NCBI RefSeq assembly: GCF_900113525.1
Contig: NZ_FOPP01000009.1
Location: 174,351-238,350, forward strand
Origin: Pedobacter insulae
GTDB lineage: Bacteria > Bacteroidota > Bacteroidia > Sphingobacteriales > Sphingobacteriaceae
Length of the DNA: 64,000 bases
Reading direction: 5' to 3'
Part shown: positions 1 to 8,356 of the stretch, piece after piece
Numbering within the stretch: the stretch's first letter is position 1
Layout of the letters: each line of letters begins with the position of its first letter
Notes under the pieces: model-generated
What the model saw: the letters and a program-made list of their open reading frames with translations, nothing else
What the model was told of the DNA's origin: nothing
The model's database searches: none
Made by a program: the position numbers and the translations under genes

Positions 1-1
1 C

Positions 2-1171
2 GAAAAATCATCCATTATCTTTCCAAAGGAAGTGAAAACCGCAGTTAGCTTTTTACCGCTCTCGCATATTTTTGAGCGGATGATTTCTTATCTGTATGCC
101 TACTCGGGCGTTAGCGTTTATTATGCCGAAAGTATGGAAACCATTGTGGTAGACATCCAGGAAGTTAAGCCAAATGCATTTTCTACGGTACCACGTTTAC
201 TGGAAAAGGTATACGATAAGATCATGGAAAAAGGGAAAGATCTAAAGGGCATAAAAAGAGGGATTTTCTTTTGGTCGCTCGCCCTGGCCGAAAGGTATGA
301 TTTTGAACAAGGATGGTGGTATGGTTTTAAGCTTGAAATTGCGCGCAAATTGGTTTTCAAGAAATGGCAAGCGGCCTTAGGTGGCAATATTGTGGTATTA
401 GCTTCGGGAGGAGCTGCTTTAAACCCTCGTTTAGCACGCATTTTTTGGGCGGCAGGGATGCCGGTTTTTGAAGGCTACGGACTTACTGAAACCTCGCCGG
501 TGATAACAGTAAACCATTTTGGTGCCACTATGTTCGGTACCGTTGGTACGGCTATAGAAGGTGTAGAAATAAAAATTGCCGAAGATGGAGAGATCTTAAC
601 CCGTGGCCATCATATCATGAAAGGTTATTATTCACGGGAGGATTTAACGGCCGAATGTATCGACAAGGATGGATGGTTTCATACGGGCGATATAGGCGAA
701 ATTATAAATGGTAAATTCTTGAAAATTACCGATCGTAAAAAGGAGATTTTTAAAACAGCCGGTGGTAAATATATTGCCCCACAGATGTTGGAAAACCGGT
801 ATAAGGAATCGCCGTTAATTGAGCAAATTATGGTGCTGGGTGAAAACAAAAAATTCCCAGCGGCATTAATTGTACCTACTTTTGCTGCGTTAAAAACATG
901 GTGCCAAAAAAAGGGGATACCCTACACTACCAACGAAGAAATGATTCACAATGAGCAGGTATTGGATAAGTATAACCGGGTAGTTGCTGCTTTAGGTCTC
1001 GAATTTGGTAAGTGGGAGCAGGTGAAACGTTTTGCTTTATTGGCCAAAGAGTTTAGCATTGATGGAGGGGAGTTAACCCCCAAACTGAGCTTAAAGCGAA
1101 AAATAATTTTAGAAAAGAATAACGACGTTATAGAAAAAATATATAAAGATGCAGAGAATTACAAAGGCTAA
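2..1171 (+). CDS. Long-chain acyl-CoA ligase (AMP-forming), 5'-truncated by window edge
   Basis: Activates a fatty acid to acyl-CoA through an acyl-adenylate, feeding beta-oxidation or lipid synthesis. The frame is open back to base 2, so the true start lies outside the window; the internal ATG at 32 is not a credible start. Visible family motifs are FLPLSHIFER, the adenylate-binding EGYGLTETSPV, the hinge region GWFHTGDIGE and the C-terminal KITDRKKEIFKTAGGKYI. The C-terminal lid domain is complete. The layout matches the FadD15-like class of about 590 residues common in Bacteroidota, so roughly the last two thirds are present. It overlaps the next gene by 23 bases, which suggests cotranscription with ggt. 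A substrate cannot be assigned. Confidence 0.9.
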   Translation, partial: EKSSIIFPKEVKTAVSFLPLSHIFERMISYLYAYSGVSVYYAESMETIVVDIQEVKPNAFSTVPRLLEKVYDKIMEKGKDLKGIKRGIFFWSLALAERYDFEQGWWYGFKLEIARKLVFKKWQAALGGNIVVLASGGAALNPRLARIFWAAGMPVFEGYGLTETSPVITVNHFGATMFGTVGTAIEGVEIKIAEDGEILTRGHHIMKGYYSREDLTAECIDKDGWFHTGDIGEIINGKFLKITDRKKEIFKTAGGKYIAPQMLENRYKESPLIEQIMVLGENKKFPAALIVPTFAALKTWCQKKGIPYTTNEEMIHNEQVLDKYNRVVAALGLEFGKWEQVKRFALLAKEFSIDGGELTPKLSLKRKIILEKNNDVIEKIYKDAENYKG

Positions 1172-2861
1172 TTTCAATGGATTAATTATAGCACTGTTAA
1201 GTGTTAGCCTATTATTGGGCTGCGTAGGCGGTCAGCTAGGTAGAAATAACAGTGGTCAGTATAAAAATGGAATGGTTGTTTCTGCAAGTGAAATAGCTTC
1301 ACAGGTTGGGGTTGATATTTTGAAAAAAGGAGGAAATGCTGTCGACGCAGCAGTAGCCGTACAATTTGCTTTGGCGGTAGTTTATCCCAATGCGGGAAAC
1401 TTGGGCGGGGGAGGCTTTATGGTTTACCGATCTGCAAAAGGCGAAACAAATACCTTAGATTTTAGAGAGAAAGCTGCGGGAGCCGCAAGTCGCGATATGT
1501 ATTTAGACTCCGAAGGCAACCCGATTATTGATAAAAGCCTGTATGGACAACTTGCCGCCGGCGTTCCCGGATCTGTTGCGGGAATGGAAGAGGCGCATCA
1601 AAAATATGGCCGTTTAAAGTGGGAAGAGCTGGTTGCGCCGGCACGTGCTTTGGCAGCCAATGGATTTAAGATTACAGCTAGACAGGCGAGGGAACTGAAT
1701 GGGATGAAGAGCAGGCTGACTAAATTAAATCCCCTGGGCACGGCCTTGTTAAAAGAAACGACTTGGGCCGAGGGCGATCTGTTGGTTCAAAAAGAACTGG
1801 CCTATACCTTAAAGCATATTGAAGAAGAAGGGAGAAATGGGTTTTACGAGGGTGCTGTAGCGGATTCGATTGTCGCCGAAATGAAACGCGGTAATGGTAT
1901 CATTAGTAAACAAGATTTAAAAGATTATAAGGCAGTATGGCGTAAACCTGTTTTGGGAACTTATAGGGGTTACGACATCGTTACGATGCCCCCTTCATCA
2001 AGCGGTGGTATTGCCTTGGTACAATTACTTAAATCTGTAGAACCTTATCCACTGTCGAAGTGGGGGTTTAATACCGACTCAACCGTACAGGTAATCGTAG
2101 AAGCAGAGCGGAGGGTATATGCAGATCGGGCCACCCACCTGGGCGATCCAGACTTTTATCCGGTTCCGCAACAGCAGCTTATAGAAGATAACTATAACAA
2201 GGAACGTATGGCCAATTTTAATTGGGAAAAGGCAACAACCAGTGCCGCTATCAAGGCTGGAGATATTGCACCCATTGAGCATGAAGAAACAACCCATTTC
2301 TCTATAGTGGATCGGGACGGAAATGCGGTATCGATTACTACGACTTTGAACGGCTCATACGGAGCTGGCGTAGTTGTAAAAGGTGCGGGGTTTTTATTAA
2401 ACAATGAGATGGACGATTTCTCGGTTAAACCAGGAGCACCAAATATGTATGGTCTGGTAGGCGGCGAAGCAAATGCAATTGCACCAAATAAAAGGATGTT
2501 AAGTTGCATGACCCCTACCATTATCGCTAAAGATGGAGAATTGTTCATGGTGGTGGGTACGCCCGGTGGATCAACGATCATTACTTCAGTTTTCCAAACC
2601 ATAATCAATGTGATCGATTTTAACCAATCGATGCAAACTGCTGTCAATTCCAAGAAATTTCATCATCAATGGTTGCCAGATCAAATTGACATAGAGCCTA
2701 ATGCATTAGACAGTCTGACAATAGAGAAATTAAAAGCCAAAGGTTATAAGATTGTACCTCGTGGTGCTATTGGAAGGGTTGATGCTATTCTTAAAACCAA
2801 ATGGGGCTATTATCAAGGCGGTGCAGATCCAAGGGGTGATGATAAAGCAGTAGGCTGGTAA
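1149..2861 (+). CDS. ggt: Gamma-glutamyltransferase, lipoprotein
   Basis: Removes the gamma-glutamyl group of glutathione and related peptides, or transfers it to water or amino acids, in the periplasm. The 570-residue protein begins with a lipoprotein signal ending LLLGC (Cys25), so it should be membrane-anchored. The precursor is autocleaved before the nucleophilic threonine in E-TTHFS, here Thr381; the following NGSYGAG and the late GTPGGS stretch are also typical of the small subunit. The length is normal for the family. The start overlaps the acyl-CoA ligase end; the ATG at 1149 gives a good signal peptide and no better start is seen. The pairing with an acyl-CoA ligase looks positional and not metabolic. 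Confidence 0.93.
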   Translation: MQRITKANFNGLIIALLSVSLLLGCVGGQLGRNNSGQYKNGMVVSASEIASQVGVDILKKGGNAVDAAVAVQFALAVVYPNAGNLGGGGFMVYRSAKGETNTLDFREKAAGAASRDMYLDSEGNPIIDKSLYGQLAAGVPGSVAGMEEAHQKYGRLKWEELVAPARALAANGFKITARQARELNGMKSRLTKLNPLGTALLKETTWAEGDLLVQKELAYTLKHIEEEGRNGFYEGAVADSIVAEMKRGNGIISKQDLKDYKAVWRKPVLGTYRGYDIVTMPPSSSGGIALVQLLKSVEPYPLSKWGFNTDSTVQVIVEAERRVYADRATHLGDPDFYPVPQQQLIEDNYNKERMANFNWEKATTSAAIKAGDIAPIEHEETTHFSIVDRDGNAVSITTTLNGSYGAGVVVKGAGFLLNNEMDDFSVKPGAPNMYGLVGGEANAIAPNKRMLSCMTPTIIAKDGELFMVVGTPGGSTIITSVFQTIINVIDFNQSMQTAVNSKKFHHQWLPDQIDIEPNALDSLTIEKLKAKGYKIVPRGAIGRVDAILKTKWGYYQGGADPRGDDKAVGW

Positions 2862-2871
2862 AAAATTAGCC

Positions 2872-2918
2872 TATGTTTTTTCATGCTTCTTAAAGTTGGG
2901 TTATTACCCATCAAAAGA
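2872..2918 (-). repeat. Duplicated intergenic segment carrying a neighbour's start codon
   Basis: The stretch from about 2881 to 2940 is nearly identical to 4490-4549, which lies between the 172-residue paralogue at 4520-5038 and the gene at 3984-4493. It includes the CAT (2882-2884) that is the start codon of the 3984-4493 gene in the other copy; here it leads into nothing. This shows that the 2919-3365 gene arose by segmental duplication of the 4490-5045 block, with the breakpoint near the start of the next gene. Confidence 0.75.
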
Positions 2919-3365
2919 TTACCCCTCACATAGCCATAGCCTACCCATTTTGGTAATTTCTTTTAAATTTATTATTGTATTCCCATTAAGAAAATAATAG
3001 ATGCCTTCGATCGAACCATCTTTTTGTGCAAAGGTAAATTGTAAGGTTATCTGATCTTTATTTGCACTCAGTTCTTTCGTGTGAGGTTCGAGTATATTAC
3101 GAATGATTTCCTTCACTTTATTAGTGTCAACATGAATGTCTTTTCTGCTCATGGGCAATCCGTTGGGATCTTTTAGGTAAAAAAGAGGTTTGTTTTCAAA
3201 TCGGCCAACAACCCTGACAGAAAAGGAAGTCTTTCCCAAATAAGTGTTTTTTTTCACTACAAATGTTTTACCATCATAGTTGTGCTTGCCCTCTTTTAAA
3301 GAATTTTGGGCAAAACAGCTGGAGCAAAGCGTAATTGCTAAAAGGGTATAGATTAGGGTTTTCAT
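2919..3365 (-). CDS. Small secreted protein, family A, C-terminally damaged paralogue
   Basis: One of six paralogues in this cluster; function unknown. It has the same signal peptide (MKTLIYTLLAITLCSSCFAQ) and body as the 172-residue copy at 4520-5038, including the DGKTFVV, VVGRFENKP, KDIHVDTNKVKEI and LQFTFAQKDGSIE blocks. After LKEITKMG it departs: about 80 bases that encode the conserved DRQIKKQVKATFTG to VRVIF end in the other copies are missing. An extra C near 2924 also shifts the frame, so the protein ends GRLWLCEG at 148 residues. It is the last gene of the operon and convergent with ggt. It could still be expressed, but loss of a conserved C-terminus suggests a decaying copy. Confidence 0.7.
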   Translation of the reverse strand: MKTLIYTLLAITLCSSCFAQNSLKEGKHNYDGKTFVVKKNTYLGKTSFSVRVVGRFENKPLFYLKDPNGLPMSRKDIHVDTNKVKEIIRNILEPHTKELSANKDQITLQFTFAQKDGSIEGIYYFLNGNTIINLKEITKMGRLWLCEG

Positions 3366-3384
3366 GGGCAGGTTCTATAGGTCT

Positions 3385-3903
3385 TCAAAAGAGTACGCTC
3401 ACTATTCCGTATTCAATAAAATAGTAATCACTATACTCGTTTCCGGTAAAGTTCGCAGTAATTTGTTTCTTGATTTGCCTATCTATTTTTGCGATTTCTT
3501 TTAGATTGATCCGTGTATTTCCATTAAAAAAATAAAATATGTTCTCTATTGAACCATCTTCGGGATTAAACGTAAAATGCAAATCTATCCTTTCTTTGTT
3601 TACATTTAATTCTTTCTTGTTAGGCTCCAGTATATTATAAGTGATTTCCTTTACCTTGTTAATGTCAAAGTGTATATCTTTTTTTCTTATAGGCAGTGCG
3701 TTTGGCTTTTTGAGGGAGGGTTGCGGTTTGTTTTCAAATCGGCCAACAACCCTAACGGTAATAGAGGTTCTTTCCAAATAAGCGCTTTTTTCCACTATAA
3801 ATGTTTTACCATCATATTTATATTGACCCTCCTTTAAAGGCTTTTGAGCCCAACAGCTCGAGCAAAGCGTAATTGCTAAAAGGAAATAAATTAGAGTTTT
3901 CAT
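3385..3903 (-). CDS. Small secreted protein, family A, divergent paralogue
   Basis: Unknown function. The start is placed at 3903 (MKTLIYFLLAITLCSSCWAQ) because this matches the N-terminus of all paralogues and gives 172 residues; the longer frame to 3924 adds only MLKPNLP. The export signal ends CWAQ, compatible with signal peptidase I cleavage after Ala. The body keeps the family blocks YDGKTFIVEK, VVGRFENKP, KKDIHFDINKVKEI, DGSIENIFYFFNGNTRINLKEIAKID and a C-terminal TGNEYSDYYFIEYG. It is more divergent than the other A copies and shares a KPLK start after the signal with the B subfamily. It lies 20 bases upstream of the damaged copy in the same operon. Confidence 0.75.
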   Translation of the reverse strand: MKTLIYFLLAITLCSSCWAQKPLKEGQYKYDGKTFIVEKSAYLERTSITVRVVGRFENKPQPSLKKPNALPIRKKDIHFDINKVKEITYNILEPNKKELNVNKERIDLHFTFNPEDGSIENIFYFFNGNTRINLKEIAKIDRQIKKQITANFTGNEYSDYYFIEYGIVSVLF

Positions 3904-3983
3904 GGGCAGGTTCGGTTTTAGCAAAACATTTAACTTTTTAGTTAAAACTAACGCTTGTGTTAAATTAGCCTAGCGTACTATCA

Positions 3984-4493
3984 TTAGAATTTGTCAGGAT
4001 ATTTTGCTCCCTGAGAGTTAATAAGCATCGGTGATAAGAATATCTGTTTTCTTTTTGGGATTTTAATTTTATTAGCGGTACTCGAAATCTCAATCCAGTT
4101 ATTTAAAATTTCCTCTCCGTTTTTAAAATTGAGAAAGTAATTTTCTCCTCTGGAGACCATGACTAACAGCACCAAAACTTCATTCTTATGTCTAATGAAG
4201 TCGGTCTTATTCTTTTTTAGTTCTAGGCTTATTTTGGTGATATCCAAAAGACTGGTTAAATCTTTATTTTTTTCATTGGAGAAAATCACCGAGTCTATCA
4301 TTCCTTTTTCATTTACCGACATGTTTATGGTAAAGAAAACAGCCTTCTCGTAGAAATCACCAGAATGGAAAAAACTGCTATTGACATTTATAGTCTTTAC
4401 CAATGTTTTATACATGTTGCTATCTTGGGCCAAAGCGAAATTGGCAATGCCAGACAGCAGTATGAGGAGGAATAGGATTCTTATTTTATTCAT
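3984..4493 (-). CDS. Secreted hypothetical protein within the paralogue array
   Basis: I do not recognise this protein. The start is placed at 4493 (MNKIRILFLLILLSG, then ALAQ), which gives a clean signal peptide and 169 residues; the longer frame to 4523 adds an implausible MMGNNSTLRS. After cleavage at ALA-Q, one segment reads FFTINMSVNEKGMIDSVIF. Its alternation around an NEKG turn is loosely like the DGSIE turn of the neighbouring paralogues and like TonB C-terminal folds, but this is weak. The gene sits between family A copies, 26 bases after the stop of the 4520-5038 gene, so it is probably cotranscribed. Its start codon was copied in the duplication seen at 2881. Confidence 0.65.
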   Translation of the reverse strand: MNKIRILFLLILLSGIANFALAQDSNMYKTLVKTINVNSSFFHSGDFYEKAVFFTINMSVNEKGMIDSVIFSNEKNKDLTSLLDITKISLELKKNKTDFIRHKNEVLVLLVMVSRGENYFLNFKNGEEILNNWIEISSTANKIKIPKRKQIFLSPMLINSQGAKYPDKF

Positions 4494-4519
4494 GCTTCTT
4501 AAAGTTGAGTTATTACCCA

Positions 4520-5038
4520 TCAAAAGATTACCCTCACATAGCCATAGTTAATAAAAAAATAATTATTGTGTTCTGTGCCTGTAAAAGTTGCTTTGACCTG
4601 CTTTTTAATTTGCCTATCCATTTTGGCAATTTCTTTTAAGCTGATCAGTGTGTTGCCATTAAGAGAATAAGATATGCTTTCGATTGAACCATCTTTTTGT
4701 ACAAAGGTAAATTGTAAGGTTATCTGATCTTTATTTGCACTCAGTTCTTTCGTGTGAGGTTCGAGTATATTACGAATGATTTCCTTCACTTTATTAGTGT
4801 CAACATGAATGTCTTTTCTGCTCATGGGCAATCCGTTGGGATCTTTTAGGTAAAAAAGAGGTTTGTTTTCAAATCGGCCAACAACCCTGACAGAAATGGA
4901 AGTCTTTCCCAAATAAGAGTTCTTTGTAACTACAAATGTTTTACCATCATAGTTGTGCTTGCCATCTTTTAAAGAATTTTGGGCAAAACAGCTCGAGCAA
5001 AGCATAATTGTTAAAAGGGTATAGATTAGGGTTTTCAT
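4520..5038 (-). CDS. Small secreted protein, family A
   Basis: Unknown function; a full-length 172-residue family A member with signal MKTLIYTLLTIMLCSSCFAQ. After cleavage it reads NSLKDGKHNYDGKTFVV, then RVVGRFENKPLFYL, SRKDIHVDTNKVKEI, DGSIESISYSLNGNTLISL, KKQVKATFTGTEHNNYFF and an aromatic C-terminus VRVIF. It is nearly identical over long stretches to the copies at 2919 and 5594, which points to recent duplication or gene conversion. The leader CAGAACCTGCCC directly before the ATG is shared by most copies. It starts 14 bases after the stop of the preceding B-type gene. Confidence 0.75.
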   Translation of the reverse strand: MKTLIYTLLTIMLCSSCFAQNSLKDGKHNYDGKTFVVTKNSYLGKTSISVRVVGRFENKPLFYLKDPNGLPMSRKDIHVDTNKVKEIIRNILEPHTKELSANKDQITLQFTFVQKDGSIESISYSLNGNTLISLKEIAKMDRQIKKQVKATFTGTEHNNYFFINYGYVRVIF

Positions 5039-5052
5039 GGGCAGGTTCTGTT

Positions 5053-5574
5053 CTAAAAGAAAACATCAAAGCTCGGATAATGGATGTATTGATAGTCTAG
5101 ATATTCAATACCCGTAAAAGTTGCCTTGATCGAACCTGCTTTAATCTTCTTATCAATAGAAGCAATTTCTTCTAGCGTGATGTTAGGCTGATTATGAAGG
5201 GAATACGAAGTCCTCTCTACTTTACCATCTCTTTTAAAGGTTAAACTTACACTTAGAAAGGCATTTCTCGCTTTGAAGCTTGCTTGTTTTTTGCTCAAGG
5301 TTTTCAGTACAATCTCTTTTACCAAAGTGGTATCAAAATGAATATCCCGTTTAACCGGAGGGGAAGCATACTTGTTTTGTGGTGGTGGATAATTTTTGTT
5401 TTCGAAATTTTCTCCAATCCCAACAAGGATACTTATTATAGTTTTCTCGCCAAAAGTATGCTTTTTCACTACAAATGTCTTTCCATCTAGCTCGTATCTG
5501 CCTACCTTTAAAGGCTTTTGAGTCCAACAGCTATAACTTAAGCTAATTAATAGGATATGAATTAGAGTTTTCAT
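5053..5574 (-). CDS. Small secreted protein, family B
   Basis: Unknown function; 173 residues, signal MKTLIHILLISLSYSCWTQ. Family B differs from A in its mature start (KPLKVGRYELDGKTFVVKK), an insert reading NYPPPQNKYASPPVKRDIHFD, a basic stretch near LSKKQASFKARN and the ending TFTGIEYLDYQYIHY then FDVFF. The DGK turn, the KDIH/RDIHFD block and the TFTG block are shared with A, so both subfamilies have one origin. It alternates with A copies in the operon, the pattern expected if a B-A pair was duplicated as a unit. Confidence 0.75.
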   Translation of the reverse strand: MKTLIHILLISLSYSCWTQKPLKVGRYELDGKTFVVKKHTFGEKTIISILVGIGENFENKNYPPPQNKYASPPVKRDIHFDTTLVKEIVLKTLSKKQASFKARNAFLSVSLTFKRDGKVERTSYSLHNQPNITLEEIASIDKKIKAGSIKATFTGIEYLDYQYIHYPSFDVFF

Positions 5575-5593
5575 AGGCAGTTTCTATATGTCT

Positions 5594-6112
5594 TCAAAAG
5601 ATTACCCTCACATAGCCATAGTTAATAAAAAAATAATTATTGTGTTCAGTGCCTGTAAAAGTTGCTTTGACCTGCTTTTTAATTTGCCTATCCATTTTGG
5701 CAATTTCTTTTAAATTTATTATTGTATTCCCATTAAGAAAATAATAGATGCTTTCGATTGAACCATCTTTTTGTGCAAACTTAAATTGTAAGGTTATCTG
5801 ATCTTTATTTGCACTCAGTTCTTTCGTGTGAGGTTCGAGTATATTACGAATGATTTCCTTCACTTTATTAGTGTCAACATGAATGTCTTTTCTGCTCATG
5901 GGCAGTCCATTGGGATCCTTGAGATCGTGTTGTGGTTTGTTGTCAAATTGACCAGCAACCCTTACGGAAAAGGAAGTTTTCCCCATATAGGAGTTCTTTG
6001 TAACTGCAAATGTTTTACCATCATAGTTGTGTTTGCCATCTTTTAAAGAATTTTGGGCAAAACAGCTCGAGCAAAGCGTAATTGCTAAAAGTATATAGAT
6101 TAGGGTTTTCAT
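5594..6112 (-). CDS. Small secreted protein, family A
   Basis: Unknown function; full-length 172 residues, signal MKTLIYILLAITLCSSCFAQ. The second half is almost identical to the 4520-5038 copy, while residues around RVAGQFDNKPQHDLKDPNG differ, so similarity is patchy along the gene. Patchy identity between tandem copies suggests gene conversion. It lies 19 bases before the B copy at 5053-5574 and 14 bases after the B copy at 6127-6648. Confidence 0.75.
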   Translation of the reverse strand: MKTLIYILLAITLCSSCFAQNSLKDGKHNYDGKTFAVTKNSYMGKTSFSVRVAGQFDNKPQHDLKDPNGLPMSRKDIHVDTNKVKEIIRNILEPHTKELSANKDQITLQFKFAQKDGSIESIYYFLNGNTIINLKEIAKMDRQIKKQVKATFTGTEHNNYFFINYGYVRVIF

Positions 6113-6126
6113 GGACAGGTTCTGTT

Positions 6127-6648
6127 TTAAAAGAAAACATCAAAACCATTATAATGTATGAATTGGTAATCTAAATATTCAATACCTGTAAAAGTTGCCT
6201 TGATCGCACCTGCTTTTAGCTTTTTATCAATGTCTGCAATTTCCTCTAGCGTCACATTGAAATCATTATACAGAGCATAGAAAGCATCTTCAAGCTTGCC
6301 ATCCTTTTTGAAGGTTAAACTCAGACTGAGAAAGGCTTTTTTCTCCTTGAAGCGTGCTCTTTTTTTGCCCAGGGTTTTCAGTACGATCTCTTTTACTAAT
6401 GCGGTGTCAAAATGAATGTCTCGTTTAACCGGAGGGGAAGCATACTTGTTTTTGGGGGGAGGATAGCTTTTATTTTGTGGTTCTACTTCAGTACCTACAA
6501 ATATACTCAACCTAGTTCTCACTCCGTTATTGAACTTTTTCACTACAAATGTTTTACCATCTAGCTCGTATCTGCCTACCTTTAAAGGCTTTTGAGCCCA
6601 ACAGCTATAACTTAAGCTAATTAATAGGATATAGATTAGGGTTTTCAT
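6127..6648 (-). CDS. Small secreted protein, family B
   Basis: Unknown function; 173 residues, signal MKTLIYILLISLSYSCWAQ. It carries the B hallmarks KPLKVGRYELDGKTFVVKK, SYPPPKNKYASPPVKRDIH, LGKKRARFKEKKAFLSLSL and TFTGIEYLDYQFIHY. Its start codon overlaps the stop of the large HExxH lipoprotein gene by four bases (ATGA arrangement), the strongest evidence that the whole array is translated from one message headed by that lipoprotein. Confidence 0.78.
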   Translation of the reverse strand: MKTLIYILLISLSYSCWAQKPLKVGRYELDGKTFVVKKFNNGVRTRLSIFVGTEVEPQNKSYPPPKNKYASPPVKRDIHFDTALVKEIVLKTLGKKRARFKEKKAFLSLSLTFKKDGKLEDAFYALYNDFNVTLEEIADIDKKLKAGAIKATFTGIEYLDYQFIHYNGFDVFF

Positions 6649-8264
6649 GGGCAGGTTCTGTTAATGTGATTAAATAAATTGACTATTGCATAGGGTTGCA
6701 TGTTTAGTGCTGTACTATGATAAGGGTTATTGGGTAAGGCGTTAAAAGCGGCTAAAAAGGAATTGTAGCTCGTCATAAAGTTATTGTACTCCGCTACCTC
6801 TGTAGGAGTACCTTCTGGTTTTAACTTAGGGTAAGTTGAATAATTATTGGTAACGGCTTTGACCCAATCCTCGTAAAGATCTTTTTGAGATGGCGTCCCG
6901 TTGGTAAAAGCAAGATAATTTCCATTGATCATATCATTCATCACCATCTGTTCAAATTCAGTGTTTACAAAACCAGCATTCGGCAATGTATTTGGCGGGG
7001 CATTTTCCGGTCTGCCATATTGTTCTATGCCCCCTGGATATACAGTCTGTTGAAAAGCATGGTAAAATTCGTGTTCCACTATATTCATTTGTGCAGCCGC
7101 AAGATCTGATCCAAAGTTAAATCCCTTTGTGAAGCCGTAACTCGCATTCCCGTCTTGAGCACTGATACAGAACTTAAAAGACCTATTCTCTGTTTTAAAT
7201 TTTTCATAGATATATTTTGTGGCACAATTAAAAGTTTTTAAAGCAGTGACAGAAGTGTTGATTATTGCCTTTTGATCAGCGGTAAGGTTATCACAAAACT
7301 GTTTGATCAACGAGTCAAGTGTAACCTCTGGTTCCTCAACAACACACTCCCCCGTTTCGAACATGATGAGCCCAGGGCATCCCGGATCACTGCTGCCACC
7401 GTCTCCGCTTCCACCGCCGCTCGGTTCATTACAGCTTATAAGTATCGATTCCACATTATAGATTACAACGGGGTCACAGTAGGTTGGCGTAGTCGCTTCC
7501 TCTGAGGCATAATAGCAATCCTGATACCAGTCCCATGTTACGAGATAAATACAATCGGGTGGGTCTACGGGTAATACCATTACTTTACTGCCCGATGGTT
7601 TTGCTGATTGCGCAAGGTTGCTGATGCCCCTCTTAACATTATTTGCAAGATTGTATCTTTTAACAGCCTTTCCATTTTCAACGCGTATTGCAAAGAGCGC
7701 TTTGCCTTCCCAATCTTTATAATGTACATAACCAAAAAAATCCTTATCCATTTGATTAATCCTGTTATGGCTAATATTTCCCTTGTGCTTTTTCAGGTAT
7801 GCCTCATCGGGTATATAGCTGATAATCCGCTGACCTATCTTTCCATTCTTATCTTTATAGATAATTAAACGGTCAAAACTGGCATCGATAACTTCTGGGT
7901 TGGCGACAGGCCTCTCGTCTGGATTTTTCGAAAGCGCCAGCGTAGGCGTAATCTTATGGGCATACCTAAGTGGAATTTCAGCAAAGGTATATTGAAAAGT
8001 AATTCCTTCAGAAGCTTTGGTCCATACGGGAGTTTTTTTGTTATTCTTAAGGTCGGTCGTAGTTAACGTGCCTTTACTGCCAGAGAGCTTGACCGAAAAA
8101 CTGTTTTGCTGCTGCAAGTGTTGAGCGTAGTATTCCTTTGCCCATTGTAGCCCCTCAGGCTTACTGGGGTCGCTAAATATATCGCCGATCTGCTTTTTAC
8201 AGGAATAAACCAGTAGGAGGCAGAGCATGCCAAAAAAGATAGTGGGAGAGGTGAATTTCTTCAT
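6645..8264 (-). CDS. Large lipoprotein with HExxH zincin-like motif, head of array operon
   Basis: Probably a surface or periplasmic lipoprotein with a metalloprotease-like fold; no named family recognised. The 539-residue protein has a lipoprotein signal ending LLVYSC (Cys22). A Gly/Ser/Asp-rich linker (SGGGSGDGGSSDPG) separates an N-terminal half from a C-terminal half. The latter holds VEHEFYHAF, with the pattern His398-Glu399-x-x-His402. About 32 residues further on, NTEFE (Asn434 to Glu438) could supply a third, glutamate ligand, as in gluzincins; this last point is inference. It overlaps the first B-type paralogue by four bases. The promoter must lie in the 46 bases between 8264 and the hairpin at 8311, where a near-palindrome GTTAATCTAGGTTAAC (8266-8281) sits just before the start codon. 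Confidence 0.7.
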   Translation of the reverse strand: MKKFTSPTIFFGMLCLLLVYSCKKQIGDIFSDPSKPEGLQWAKEYYAQHLQQQNSFSVKLSGSKGTLTTTDLKNNKKTPVWTKASEGITFQYTFAEIPLRYAHKITPTLALSKNPDERPVANPEVIDASFDRLIIYKDKNGKIGQRIISYIPDEAYLKKHKGNISHNRINQMDKDFFGYVHYKDWEGKALFAIRVENGKAVKRYNLANNVKRGISNLAQSAKPSGSKVMVLPVDPPDCIYLVTWDWYQDCYYASEEATTPTYCDPVVIYNVESILISCNEPSGGGSGDGGSSDPGCPGLIMFETGECVVEEPEVTLDSLIKQFCDNLTADQKAIINTSVTALKTFNCATKYIYEKFKTENRSFKFCISAQDGNASYGFTKGFNFGSDLAAAQMNIVEHEFYHAFQQTVYPGGIEQYGRPENAPPNTLPNAGFVNTEFEQMVMNDMINGNYLAFTNGTPSQKDLYEDWVKAVTNNYSTYPKLKPEGTPTEVAEYNNFMTSYNSFLAAFNALPNNPYHSTALNMQPYAIVNLFNHINRTCP

Positions 8265-8265
8265 A

Positions 8266-8281
8266 GTTAATCTAGGTTAAC
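8266..8281. promoter_or_regulatory. Near-palindrome upstream of the array operon
   Basis: GTTAATCTAGGTTAAC is a 16-base palindrome with one mismatched pair, ending two bases before the start codon of the HExxH lipoprotein. It could be a repressor site or a translation-level element. No regulator is encoded next to it. Confidence 0.3.
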
Positions 8282-8310
8282 TAAATATATGATATATTTC
8301 TATAAATACA

Positions 8311-8342
8311 AAACCCCCTCGCCGTTACGACGAAGGGGTTTC
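8311..8342 (-). terminator. Hairpin terminator after sucB
   Basis: The arms AAACCCCCTCG and CGAAGGGGTTT pair with one mismatch around a short loop. On the minus strand the hairpin is followed by TTTTG. It lies downstream of sucB and should separate the sucAB message from the array operon. Confidence 0.65.
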
Positions 8343-8356
8343 TATGGGGTAAAGAA

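Noticed and set aside
2192..2653. 153-residue minus-strand frame within ggt
   Set aside because: It is an antisense shadow of the gamma-glutamyltransferase catalytic region.
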